64,000 nucleotides of DNA from Mytilisepta virgata (taxonomy: Eukaryota; Mollusca; Bivalvia; Mytilida; Mytilidae): positions 67,626,314-67,690,313 of the forward strand of contig CM051521.1 of the NCBI GenBank assembly GCA_028015205.1, in the 5' to 3' direction. The translations under genes were made by a program, and so were the position numbers. The notes under the pieces are model-generated. The model did not search any database. It was given only the letters and a program-made list of their open reading frames with translations, and was not told the DNA's origin. This document shows positions 52,545-62,680 of this stretch, piece by piece (the stretch's first letter is position 1; each line of letters begins with the position of its first letter).

Positions 52545-53264
52545 AATGTAGAAGACATTCTCTATAACATGCTTTATGTTTGCAGTAAGTAATGATGTCA
52601 TCTTCTATACCTGGAAGGTTTCATGATATGTCCATATTAGAAAAATTCAATATGGCAGTAGATAGTTCACCACTCCTTCCAGCTCTACCAATTTCCTGAA
52701 GATAGTTGGTAATACTTCTTGGACATTTACAATGTATTACCTTAGTAATTGAAGGGGGGTCAAAACCCACACCAACTACTGTAGTGGTAAAAACAAGCTT
52801 AAATCTAGGTTGAATACTCTCCAAATCAGTTATAATACATTTTATAATTTCCTCTAATTGGTTAGAATACAGGCAACCAAAAGTTGCATTAAATAATGTT
52901 ATATTGTTTACTCCCCCAAAAATGTGATTTGCATATCTCATTGCATGCCCAATGTATTCCATTGGCATGAACATTAAAGTTACTGGAAAATTAATTCCTT
53001 CAACCAAGAGCTGGTCAATCTGAGACTGCCTTTACTTTTTTCATTAACTATTCATTTTAAATTGATCTTTTCAGGACTGACAGAAATTATTTTAAAATCA
53101 CTAATACACAAATGCTTTGACAAAGCAGCTATATGTTTCCCTGTAAGTGTACCACTTAAACAGGCTATTGGGATGTTGTCAAAGAATGACTTCAGGACAG
53201 CTAATCCTGAAAAACTTCTTCTGAACTCTTTTCCCCTGAAAGAAAAGAATATATCAATGTTCAC
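52545..53264 (-). pseudogene. RecQ-like DNA helicase fragment, broken
   Basis: In sense order: 53264-53052 gives 'RGKEFRRSFSGLAVLKSFFD' and 'IPIACLSGTLTGKHI', matching the 'GHDFRpxY..L..l....p..ALTATa' stretch (motifs II-III) of RecQ helicases. After a stop and a frameshift, 53007-52621 gives the C-terminal helicase domain with 'FTTTVVGVGFDPPSITKVIH' (motif V) and 'SITNYLQEIGRAGRSG' (motif VI, arginine finger). After a TGA the same frame continues 'EDDIITYCKHKACYRECLLHF', which looks like the RecQ zinc-binding region. At least two stops and one shift make it non-functional. Walker A is not visible. Such copies are abundant in bivalve genomes, probably spread by mobile elements. Confidence 0.75.
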
Positions 53265-53299
53265 AACTTTTTTTAAATAACACCTTTACCCAATAATAA

Positions 53300-54140
53300 A
53301 GTAAAACCTTTGTTGTTGTTGTTTTTTTCTGCAAAGGGGGTGGGGGCTAAGATCAAATGTTTGATCCTACCTATTTAATTCTTCAAAATTTTTGTCCTGC
53401 ATTAAAGTTTTTAAATTTTCATTTAAACCCAAAAAATTCCTGATTTACACATGTGCTGCATTTTTTTCACACCTTAGGTGATCATGCCTTTTCGTCAAAA
53501 ATTTCTTGGCTCCTATGAAAGAGAAAGATTCTATATTTGGTCAGGAGCTTGATTATGTTGAGTTGTAGCGTGTAAGCAATTTTGGCCTGCAATGCAGCTG
53601 CTACTTCCTGTTTGGATATAGTCTGAAATTTAACCACTCATTGTACAAGGAAAATTGTGAAAATTTTCTTTGCTTCTATGAAAGAGAATGATTTTATATT
53701 TGGTCTTGATCTTATCATGTCGAGTTGTAGTGTGTAAGAATTTTTAGATCTGCCATTCAGCCACTTCCTGTTTGCTATAAGTTTGAAAGTTATCCACTTT
53801 TTTGTCAAAGTTTTCTTGGCTTCTATATATGATAGGGAATTATTTTAGATTTGTTTTGTGTCTGACAACTATATGAAGTGATGCAGGTCCAGACACAGTA
53901 TTGGTCTTGTTTTAAGAATGAGTGGTGCCTTTAGCCTAGTAAATTGTGAGAAATATAATTCTCCCATTTTTTTTTTGTTATGCCTCATATCCAATTCATT
54001 TATCAACAAAATAAAGTTATAAATTAGAAGGTTTTGATAAATTTTTCTAAATTCACAAGTGAGGGACAAATAAATAGCCTTGAGAACTTATCATACTGCC
54101 ATCTTATAATACATGTATGTTTATAATGCATATGTCTTTA
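53300..54140. repeat. Non-coding DNA with ~165-170-bp tandem units (53490-53865)
   Basis: 'ttcttggcttctatgaaagagaa' and 'gagttgtagtgtgtaag' and 'cacttcctgtttg' recur two and a half times. No coding content. Confidence 0.6.
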
Positions 54141-54512
54141 TTAAAGTGGAACTAAAACGCTTATAGAAAGTTATTTTCATTTTATAGTACTAAAAAAACG
54201 TATAAAAACGCAAAAAACCCGATGAAATTCGGTAACTTAGTTTTCGAGATATTAGCAAAATACTGGCCGATCGTCATTTGCACACCTGAACGATTTGTTA
54301 AAAAACTCGAATATTACTAGTCGCCGGAAGTGACGTACTGTGCGGTTCAGATCTTGTACATAAATAGGTACAGGTCATTTGCAAAGTGAAAGCAGATTCA
54401 GTTGATTGTTTATACGTTATTGGTGACAACTATCGATTGACAGTGCTTCTTATATATTCACCGACACTTGTTTGATGAAACATTGTACTTAATTTAAATC
54501 TACAATTCAACA

Positions 54513-54929
54513 ATGGGAAGGAATTGTGCAGTTGCGGGATGCAGCAACTCTGCAAAAACGGGACATACTCAACACGCTTTTCCAAAAGATGACCGACAAC
54601 GTAACTTGTGGGTTCGTTTTGTAAAACTAACCTGTGTAGATTTTACTGTGTCAACTAAACACTCAGCCATATGTTCATAACACTTCTCAGAAGAATGCCA
54701 TGAGGTTGACAGGTTGAGATTCAAGGAGTTATTTGGTTTATCTGCTCATAACGGCAAGAGACTATTGCCAGGTTCAGTGCCAAGCATTTATCCCAACCAG
54801 CATGACCAGTATACATGGTATAGTGACGGTCTGCACCAAAATACTTTTGAAAAAATAATTCTAACATGTCTGATCTTATTTGTTTTTATATACCATGCAT
54901 ATGTCTTTATATATACATCAAATTTATGA
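54513..54929 (+). pseudogene. THAP-domain gene exon with an in-frame nonsense codon
   Basis: ATG at 54513 opens 'MGRNCAVAGCSNS', then 'HAFPKDDRQRNLWVRF', then '..AICS-stop-HFSEE'. This is the C2CH THAP zinc finger: C5 and C10, FPKD, the invariant Trp, and C-x2-H, where the codon between Ser and His is TAA (probably from GAA, giving the usual CSEHF). The frame continues after the stop with 'RLRFKELF' and 'RLLPGSVPSIYP', the conserved THAP C-terminal AVPTIF-type box, up to about 54800, and then runs into intron-like sequence. THAP domains bind the ends of P and Kolobok transposons, which fits its position 0.37 kb from the element's left end. A single nonsense change is the only visible defect in the domain. 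Confidence 0.75.
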
Positions 54930-56545
54930 GTATATATGCACATGTTTGAAAATGAATGCATTATCATAATGTCATTGTGAGAATAAGCCTACATTAAGCC
55001 TATGCAGCCTCTCCTGTTGAATCAAAATTTTTTACGTATAACTATATTGTACCTTTACATCATACATAGGGTATATTTAAGGGTATTTTTAGAGTTATTT
55101 TGTTTGATTTACACCCCTTCTTTTCAAACCACCACAGTTACCAACATCCTGAACATAGGGCTATTTAAAAATATTATTTATGGAGTAAGTAGAAGGTACA
55201 TGTAAGGCCGCTTATATCAAATGCAGAGCCTTGACAGGCATGACTTTGAAAAGATGTAGCCAACAAGCTAACATAAGTTGTAGTACAAAAAGAGGCTATT
55301 ATAGCGAAATGTGTAGCTCCATAAAAAGTTATTCTGGCCCCATGTCCCTCTGAATTTTTTTCTCTTTCTATGAGCATAAAAGTTATACATTTGTAACCAT
55401 AATAATTTCAAATATTAAGAGTCTGCTGACTATGGTAAAATAATACAATATAGAACAATACATGTACTTCCATGATATAACTACCTCTCTATTTATATAA
55501 CATGTTCATGATCATAATCCTGATAATGCAGAAAATAATTTGGGTAAAAATGTAGCTTTTTTTAAAGACATTCTATTTCATTAGCAATGTAAAGCTAAAG
55601 CAAAGTTTGAATGTCTAATTATTTATTAAAAGAATATGTATTTATTTATTCATTATTTATAAAAAATATATATATATGACACTTCCAATCGTGCAAGAAA
55701 TTTTAATTTCCCCCTAAATAGTATTAAACACCTGTGAAAATTAAAACTAGTTCATGATATAAAACAAATTAGTAAACATGTGGATGGATATTTATCACCT
55801 TTAATCCTGATAATTAAAACAGTTAAAGTTTTAGCACCTATTAATTAACATCCTGTTATCTAGTAATAAAGATCAAACAAACTTTTTAATCCCTCCAATC
55901 AGGTAAATAACAACTTGGCCATGCACCTACCACCTGTGGAGTAAATCAATATACCGGTAACAAAGTCATTAGAAAGGTGTTATGAAAACCAGTTTTGACT
56001 GGTATTATAATTCAAATTACACAAAGAGCATAAAGTCCCATAATCAATATTAACCAAATTATAACTCTACAAATGTGGTAATTATTTTGTAAGTTGAATA
56101 ATTTTTTTTTTATTAAAATCCGTCAAAATCTTTTATTAAAGTTTTAGGTGTACAGTGCAGTTTCTCCAATGATTCTCTACATATTTTTATTATTACAACA
56201 AGGATTGTAAGAAATTACTTATCCCTCTCTACATATATGTCTCTGATTAAACTAAGAAATTTATTATATTTTTATAAGAAAATTCTGAAATTTTATGAAT
56301 CTGTCAATTCAATAAAAAAAACACATTACAATTCTACATCAAAATCTATATTACTATTCAGTAACTTATATCACTATTTGTAAAACATCTGTTTTAAAAC
56401 TATCAATTAATATTGTGTCTTATATTTGCTTGTTTAAAAAAATAGTGTTTGTTTTTTATTCCTATAAGTTGGTCTTCCATTTGTATTTATGTTATACACA
56501 CCTTTCAAAATATCTTTCACTTTCATTCTTTTTATATATATGTAT
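54930..56545. other. Interior of element B, AT-rich, no gene recognised
   Basis: 55540-56530 is the reverse complement of 48540-49450 in element A and preserves no open frame, so it is probably old non-coding or intronic transposon sequence. Confidence 0.6.
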
Positions 56546-56881
56546 ATGGGGGCATTTATTGAAATTTATTGGCTATACTATTATAAATCACTAGCATTGC
56601 TGTCTTCATCCATAATATATTCCTTCTGGTCAATGTAAACAAGTTCAAGAGTAGCCCGCACTGTACGTCATTTCCGGTCAATCGGGGTCACTCAGCGAGG
56701 AAACCCTGTTTCCGGAAATAGCGCTGATTGGATTTCCCACAGGTAAAAATAATCCAACTTCACACGCTATTTTCTCCGTTATTACTTGACCAAATTTCAT
56801 CGGGTTTTTTGCGTTTTTATACGTTTATTTAGTACTATAAAATGAAAATAACTTGCTATAAGCGTTTTAGTTCCACTTTAA

Positions 56882-58190
56882 CACTGATATTCAATTTTTG
56901 TATATGTCATGTATTAAAATTGTTAATGATTTCATAAATCATGTACTGCTATACATATTATTTACTTACACATGAAATTTTATAATAGGATATATGCAGA
57001 TGATATTGTTTAAATCTTTGAAAATGTACAATCAATGTTAGAAAGATATTGTCATTATTTACTCAAACAAATACAATTTATATATTGATTAATGGGAATT
57101 TCAAAATGCTCATCTTTCTGACATCAAATCAAATTAATAATTTAAAGGTAACAAGGGTTATCTTAGGCTGAATAAAAACCGGTTTTTGTTTTTTTTTGTT
57201 TTTTTGGTAAACTGTTTATAATTGAACAAATCTTGTGTAATAAGCCTATATTTTATTTCCAATGATAAAATAGTAAAAACACAAAACAGATGAACAAAGC
57301 AGTATAATTCCAATGTTGTTTCCAAAACATCCAATCCAGTAATTTAATTGGCTAACAGCAACTTCTGGTTAAAAGTTTATAACTTGATAAATTACTTTCA
57401 TGACGTCGTGCGTATGACTACATACTCATGCAATATTGTGCATGAGGAAAATGTTAATTTCAAATGGAAAATGTCATATTTCTGCATTACTTTTGAATTA
57501 TAAGTAATAATCGCCCGAGTGTACACATTGATAAATTCCTTCATTACTATAATAATCTGGTTTAAACAAAATAGAGAATAACTATTATGACAAAGTAACT
57601 TTGTTGACTGTATATTGTGTATACTTGTGCTTGTGTCGTGCTCTGTGATCATGGTGATCAGTTGATTATTTGTGCCAAAAAATGTTATTTTACAATGTTA
57701 TATAATCTGGTTATGATATTGTGCAAAAATCAATTATTTGTCTACAAAAGTATATTATCCTGTATTTGCTGTATATTGAAATATAAACTTTCTCTGTTAG
57801 GAATAACTCTGAATTGTAAATGTCATTGAAGAAATCTGTAAAAAATATTTATATAGGTCAATTCCTTTAAATAAAAATATATGAAATATAGTTTTATAAA
57901 TCAAATGAATTGATGGAGTAAATATTCATTTATTATGCATTGAGAACTTATTTGACTAAATTTGTACTGTAATTCAGTAACTCATCATTGCTTTCATTTG
58001 GTTTTCAAATAAAAAGTATTGGAAGATGTCAGAAAAATAGCTACATGTAACAAGCCTATAACTAACTTAATACAATGAATTAAACTGAAAAAAAAACATC
58101 AAAGAATACTGATTTGTGCAAAAGTCTAAGATAGTCTTTATTTAATGAAAATGTTACATGATCATCTGCATTTGATTGTTGACAAAGATG
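56882..58190. other. AT-rich non-coding DNA
   Basis: Small frames (57398-57652 minus, 57617-57829 plus) have no family character. Nothing recognised. Confidence 0.5.
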
Positions 58191-58193
58191 GTG

Positions 58194-58436
58194 CTATTTT
58201 TGTATTTTTTTTAAAATTATATGACAGCTTTTACTGTACAGTTGTAAAACAGGTATTAATTGATCTGAAGAAACAATATACTTTAATGTACATTTTTTGA
58301 TAAATTTAACAATATACCGCCAGTAAACCCTCTCTTCACGACGATTCTTTACCTGGAAACGGTAATTGTTGTGAACAAGACTTTGTCCACCTCTACTGTT
58401 CTCTATGAATTCTATGTTTAGCTGTGCATTAGCCAT
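58194..58436 (-). CDS. Short single FLYWCH-domain protein (degenerate)
   Basis: 80 residues from ATG at 58436 (the frame is open to 58541). 'IEFIENSRGGQSLVHNNYRF' then 'REERVYWRYIVKFIKKC' matches the FLYWCH zinc-finger pattern F-x-S-xRGG-xxL ... Y-x-Y/F ... YWRC ... C. The first zinc Cys is Tyr (YWRY) and the His pair is not seen, so zinc binding is doubtful. Bivalve genomes carry many intronless FLYWCH ORFs starting in just this way; some belong to Mutator-type transposases. Here nothing else of such a transposase is visible. Probably a decaying copy. Confidence 0.5.
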   Translation of the reverse strand: MANAQLNIEFIENSRGGQSLVHNNYRFQVKNRREERVYWRYIVKFIKKCTLKYIVSSDQLIPVLQLYSKSCHIILKKIQK

Positions 58437-58541
58437 TTTGACTTTGATACAAGTTGTAGTAGTAAGTGAGTTTGGAAGACGACTTTCCAATTCTGGAAAT
58501 TGCGCCTTTGATATCTTATAATCTGTATTTAAATAATACAC

Positions 58542-60887
58542 TGTATATCTCTTGTATTTAGTTATTTATTATTACATAATTTTGTGGAAGTTTTGGTGAG
58601 TTTTTGAGTTACCAATTTACAATTCTTAGATTGAAAGTACTTATTTAAATGATTTAATTGTAAGTGTGTAACGACTAATTTATTTATATGTTTTGTAGAA
58701 AATTTGTGATGGTATTTTATCAAATCAGTATCACATAATTTGTGTGGTGTGTACTATATACTTTGTACTGGTGACAAACTCTGCTGATATAGGTATGAAA
58801 GGCACTGTGGCCTCCGTTTTCCCTACGCTTTATAAAGATCTCAATTTTCCTTGCCTATCTTCCCTATTGAAAACCTAATAATGTATTTAAAAAAAGGAAG
58901 GAAACTACCAATTTTGTCTTTCCGTAGTTTGGGTTATTGCCCCTCCATCAGTGTAGATCGCTGGAAGACTTATGTTATCTCCAACTGCCCACACTGATCG
59001 AGGATCAACAGCAGACCATGTGCATTGTGATAAAAAAAAGCCACATACACATGATTCCAGACAGCGGTAAGTTTTATTAATTAAATTTTAGGCATAAAGA
59101 AAATAAAGTCTTTACATGTCTCGGTGCACTGGTCGGGTATTGGTTAGCTAGGCCAATCCCTCCCATAAAAAAAAAGCAAAAAGCACACAGAACCAAGTGT
59201 TAATGTTCTACTACATTCAAATTAATAATGCTACAAAAATCTTTAGTACCTGGTGTTGAGATTACCTTATTTTGTTAGTAAATTTGTTAAGAATAAAGCA
59301 TTCAAACACCAGGTTATGAAATGCCAAAATTATTATCAATTATGAATGTAGAGAGTAGCACACCAAGACATGTTCAGGGTCTGTCACCAGTTCTGTAAGA
59401 ACTAATATTTTGGTTGTAGTATAGAATATAGTGTAGAGCAAAATTAATAAATGTAAAGCTGAATATGCTTAACTAAGTGTTTGAATCTGATTTTGGATCG
59501 ACAGGATCGATAAATTGATTGACCGCCTACTGTACCTGTACAATACCCTTAGTTCACGGGTGATTTTTGAAGGTATGGCAATACACCGTGTACTTTAACA
59601 AAATATAGATTAATATACTCGAAAGTTAACCAAACTGTTTTGGTGTTTGTATATAATGCAGATAGAGACGAATGTAACAGAAAGGAACTATTGAATTATA
59701 GTTGATTGAAATAGTATATGTATTTTAACTGGTTATTAGATGCATTTAATTTATTAATGAATGTATGCAACTATTAGGTAAAAGAGGGCCATAGCGATTT
59801 GTGTGTATTGGCTTTGTCGGAGGATATTTGTAAGGTATTAACAGACGTAAAGTATCTTTAACAGTTAAGATTAAAGGGTTAACAACCGTTATTTTTGTGA
59901 GAGCTGCTTCTGCAAGAAACATATATAGGTAAACTCTTGTGCTTTTTTGTGTATAATTTTGTTTAAGAGAAAAGGGGAAACATTTTATTATGAGATTGCA
60001 ACTAGGTATTGAAAGTTAACTGTAATAAGATTAATATTATAACTTAAGACCAGCATATTTCGTGTATATCTTTAACATTTTAAAGAAAGCAAATTCTGAA
60101 TTCTAAATTTAGCACCCAATAATCGGCGAGCGAGACAATTCCCATTCACCGCCCTATCGTCTAATTTTTTTGACGATAATTGTATTATTGTCAATAAAAA
60201 GGTCAATAAATTTTTACTATTTATACCGAATATTGTAATACTATGTACTATGAGTATATCATATAAAGAAAAACATAGTTAGAAATTAATCATAAGCTTT
60301 TCTGAGCTCCCACAGCCCCCACACATGTGGCAATGCCGCCCTATGCAGAGAATATGTAGAGATCAGAAAACGAAATAAATAATAAGCAACTGAAAAAATT
60401 ACGGTGTATTGTAGAAAGTAAATTTATAGTAAATATTAAAACAAATTAATATGCTATTTTTTCACGATACCATTGACTTGTTCAATGTTTATTTAATGGT
60501 ATATTATCCTCTTCAGTTATATATTGTTAAGTTTGTAGAAGGGAGTTTGACTTGACTAAGTGGAATAACTATAATATTTGTTGGTAATAGAAATATATTT
60601 TTATTTATTGTTCACTGAAAGTAGTTATTAAAAGTAATAACAAAAATGACGAAGGGGGGAGTATATAGATAAGTAACTTGGGTTAAGAAAAGGAAAAAAA
60701 AATTATAGGAGTACTTTTTGTGAGGGTTGATCTGAGTATGGACCATCCTAATATAGGTATACCCTCATTTCACATATAAGTAAAAGGTAAAATTAGCTGT
60801 ATATGGTTAATTATAACCATAAATAGTGTGAATTGTAAGTGTACACAAGACACACTATTAGTATATTATGATTAAAAACAAAAACTA
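58542..60887. other. AT-rich non-coding DNA
   Basis: No coding frame of interest on either strand; no tRNA or other RNA gene recognised. 58930-59030 has a weak inverted repeat (tcagtgtagatcgctgg / cacactgatcgagg). Confidence 0.5.
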
Positions 60888-60890
60888 ATC

Positions 60891-60916
60891 ACCCTGTCAT
60901 TTATATTTGGCAGGGT
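60891..60916 (-). repeat. Stem-loop in the retrotransposon 3' UTR
   Basis: ACCCTGTCA (60891-60899) pairs with TGGCAGGGT (60908-60916) with a single mismatch around an 8-base loop. Such 3' hairpins are often the recognition structure for the element's own reverse transcriptase. Confidence 0.45.
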
Positions 60917-60987
60917 ATTTAGTCTGTACTACCTTTAGGGAGGTAATTCACATTTTGTATGCTCACTTGGTATATATTACCTTATAT

Positions 60988-62300
60988 TTAAAATCTTTTA
61001 GTTGAAGTAACATAATCGAATACGGACTGGAAATTATTTCCGGATAAAATGTATTTAAGCTGGAAGTTATTAACTCCAACTTTAATTAAATTATCAGTCA
61101 TAGTTTGTCTTTCTTTGTTAAATTTGCTACAGTTTAATATAAAGTGTTCTACTGATTCTGGTTGATTGTAGTGTGGACACGTATCAGAATCTTTTATACC
61201 AATTTTATTCAGATATTTATTTAAACCGATGTAACGATTTCTTAACCGAAATAATAATATCTCTTTAAACCTTGGTAGCCTTGGTGTATTAATATTAAAA
61301 TTAACACTATTACATATAGAATATAGTTGTCTACCCTTTTTATTATCATCCCACTCTTTTTGCCACATGTTTTTAAGTAACTTGCGACACAATGTTTTAA
61401 TATCCTCTTTATACATAGGAACAGTAACAAAAATATTATCTAGTTTTAATGCATTTTTGGCCTCAGTATCAGCTAATTCATTACCTAGGATACCAACATG
61501 ACTTGGTATCCATTCTAGTAAAATTTTAACACCAGTTTTTGCTAGAGCTGTATAAATATGATAAATGTCATAAATAATTTGACTTTTTACTTGATATATA
61601 GGGGTTCTAATTGCCTGTAAGGCTGACAGGGAGTCTACAAATATAGCAACATTATCAGGTCTAAAATCCTGTATCCAGCATAGTGCTAGAAAAATTGCAG
61701 TAAGTTCTGCTATGAAAAGAGATACGTGATTTTGTAGCTTGAAGCCTTTTTTAATTTTTAACTCTGGTATAACAAAAGCACAACTACTAGTATTTGTATC
61801 TGGTTCCTTAGACCCATCAGTATATATCTTTAGAATATTATTACACTGAGTATCTATTAATATATTTCCTTCATTTTTAATTAAGTGAGGCATGTCTTTC
61901 TGAGTAACAATATCATGTAACTTTGTATGAATTTCAGGTTTGAGTAAATGCCAAGGGGGTGTTGGACATACTGAGTACTTATAGACATTGTTTGTGTCAA
62001 AATTATTTACTGTAACTACACTATTTGCAACACAGTAGTATGGTTGTTTCTTTTTATCTATATTCTTTTCATAGTATTTGAACATAAAGTCACTCTGCAA
62101 GGTATGTTTGGCAGGGTGTGAATTATCAAAACTTAAAATATTGAAATAAGATTTTGCAATTAGGCTTTTTCTTCTAAGTTCATATGGTGGGTCGCCCATT
62201 TCTACCTGTAGACTGGAAAGAGAAGCAGATTTCATAGAACCTGTGCAAAGCCTCAATGCTTGCAATTGAATAGTATCTAGTATTTTTTTTAACTGCATAG
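60988..62300 (-). pseudogene. Non-LTR ORF2 C-terminal part: RNase H domain and Cys/His tail
   Basis: RNase H with all catalytic carboxylates: 'IYTDGSKEPDTN' (D), 'LFIAELTAIFLAL' (E), 'IFVDSLSALQAI' (D), and 'HVGILGNELADTEAK' (H, D). The tail 'DTCPHYNQPESVEHFILNC' matches the usual C-x2-C-x(n)-E-x2-H-x4-C motif, but the second Cys is Tyr. The upstream join to the thumb region (62180-62680) needs a one-base shift at the T-run 62283-62290. Confidence 0.8.
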
Positions 62301-62680
62301 GAAGCTGAGTTGTATATCTCACATCCATAATCTATTTTTGACTTAATTAATGCAAAATACATATTGCGTAAAGTGTGACTATTGGCCCCCCAGTTTGTGT
62401 CAGTAAGTAATTTCATGCAATTCAATACTTTAGTACATTTAGTTTGTATATATTGGATATGTTTTAGCCATGTTAGTTGGCTATCGAATATAATTCCCAG
62501 AAATTTGACTTCTTTGACTATATCTAAGACATGTGAACCCAATTTAAGTACAAGATTATCAATTTTTTTCTTTCTAGAGAAAATAACACGTACAGTTTTT
62601 GTTGGGGATATAAGGAAGCCCCATGTATTACACCACTTACTAAGATTATTTAAATCCTCTTGTATCTTTTTTGTAGAAAA
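62180..62680 (-). pseudogene. Non-LTR ORF2 thumb/connection segment, separated by frameshifts
   Basis: 'EVKFLGIIFDSQLTWLKHI' is the conserved block that follows the FADD motif in these reverse transcriptases, and 'KSKIDYGCEIYNSA' is the next one. It is in a different frame from both flanking parts. The shifts fall at homopolymers (T-run near 62668-62673 and near 62283), so sequencing error is a possible cause. Confidence 0.75.

Larger units (their letters stand above)
54146..56877 (+). mobile_element. Kolobok-type DNA transposon, 2.7 kb (element B)
   Basis: Ends AGTGGAACTAAAACGCTT ... AAGCGTTTTAGTTCCACT with TTAA on each side (54142-54145 and 56878-56881). Inverted relative to element A. The left subterminal 250 bp match A's right end, and the right 250 bp (with 'gcgctgattggatttcccac') match A's left end. 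Carries only the THAP exon at 54513; the catalytic part of the transposase is missing, so it is non-autonomous. Confidence 0.8.
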
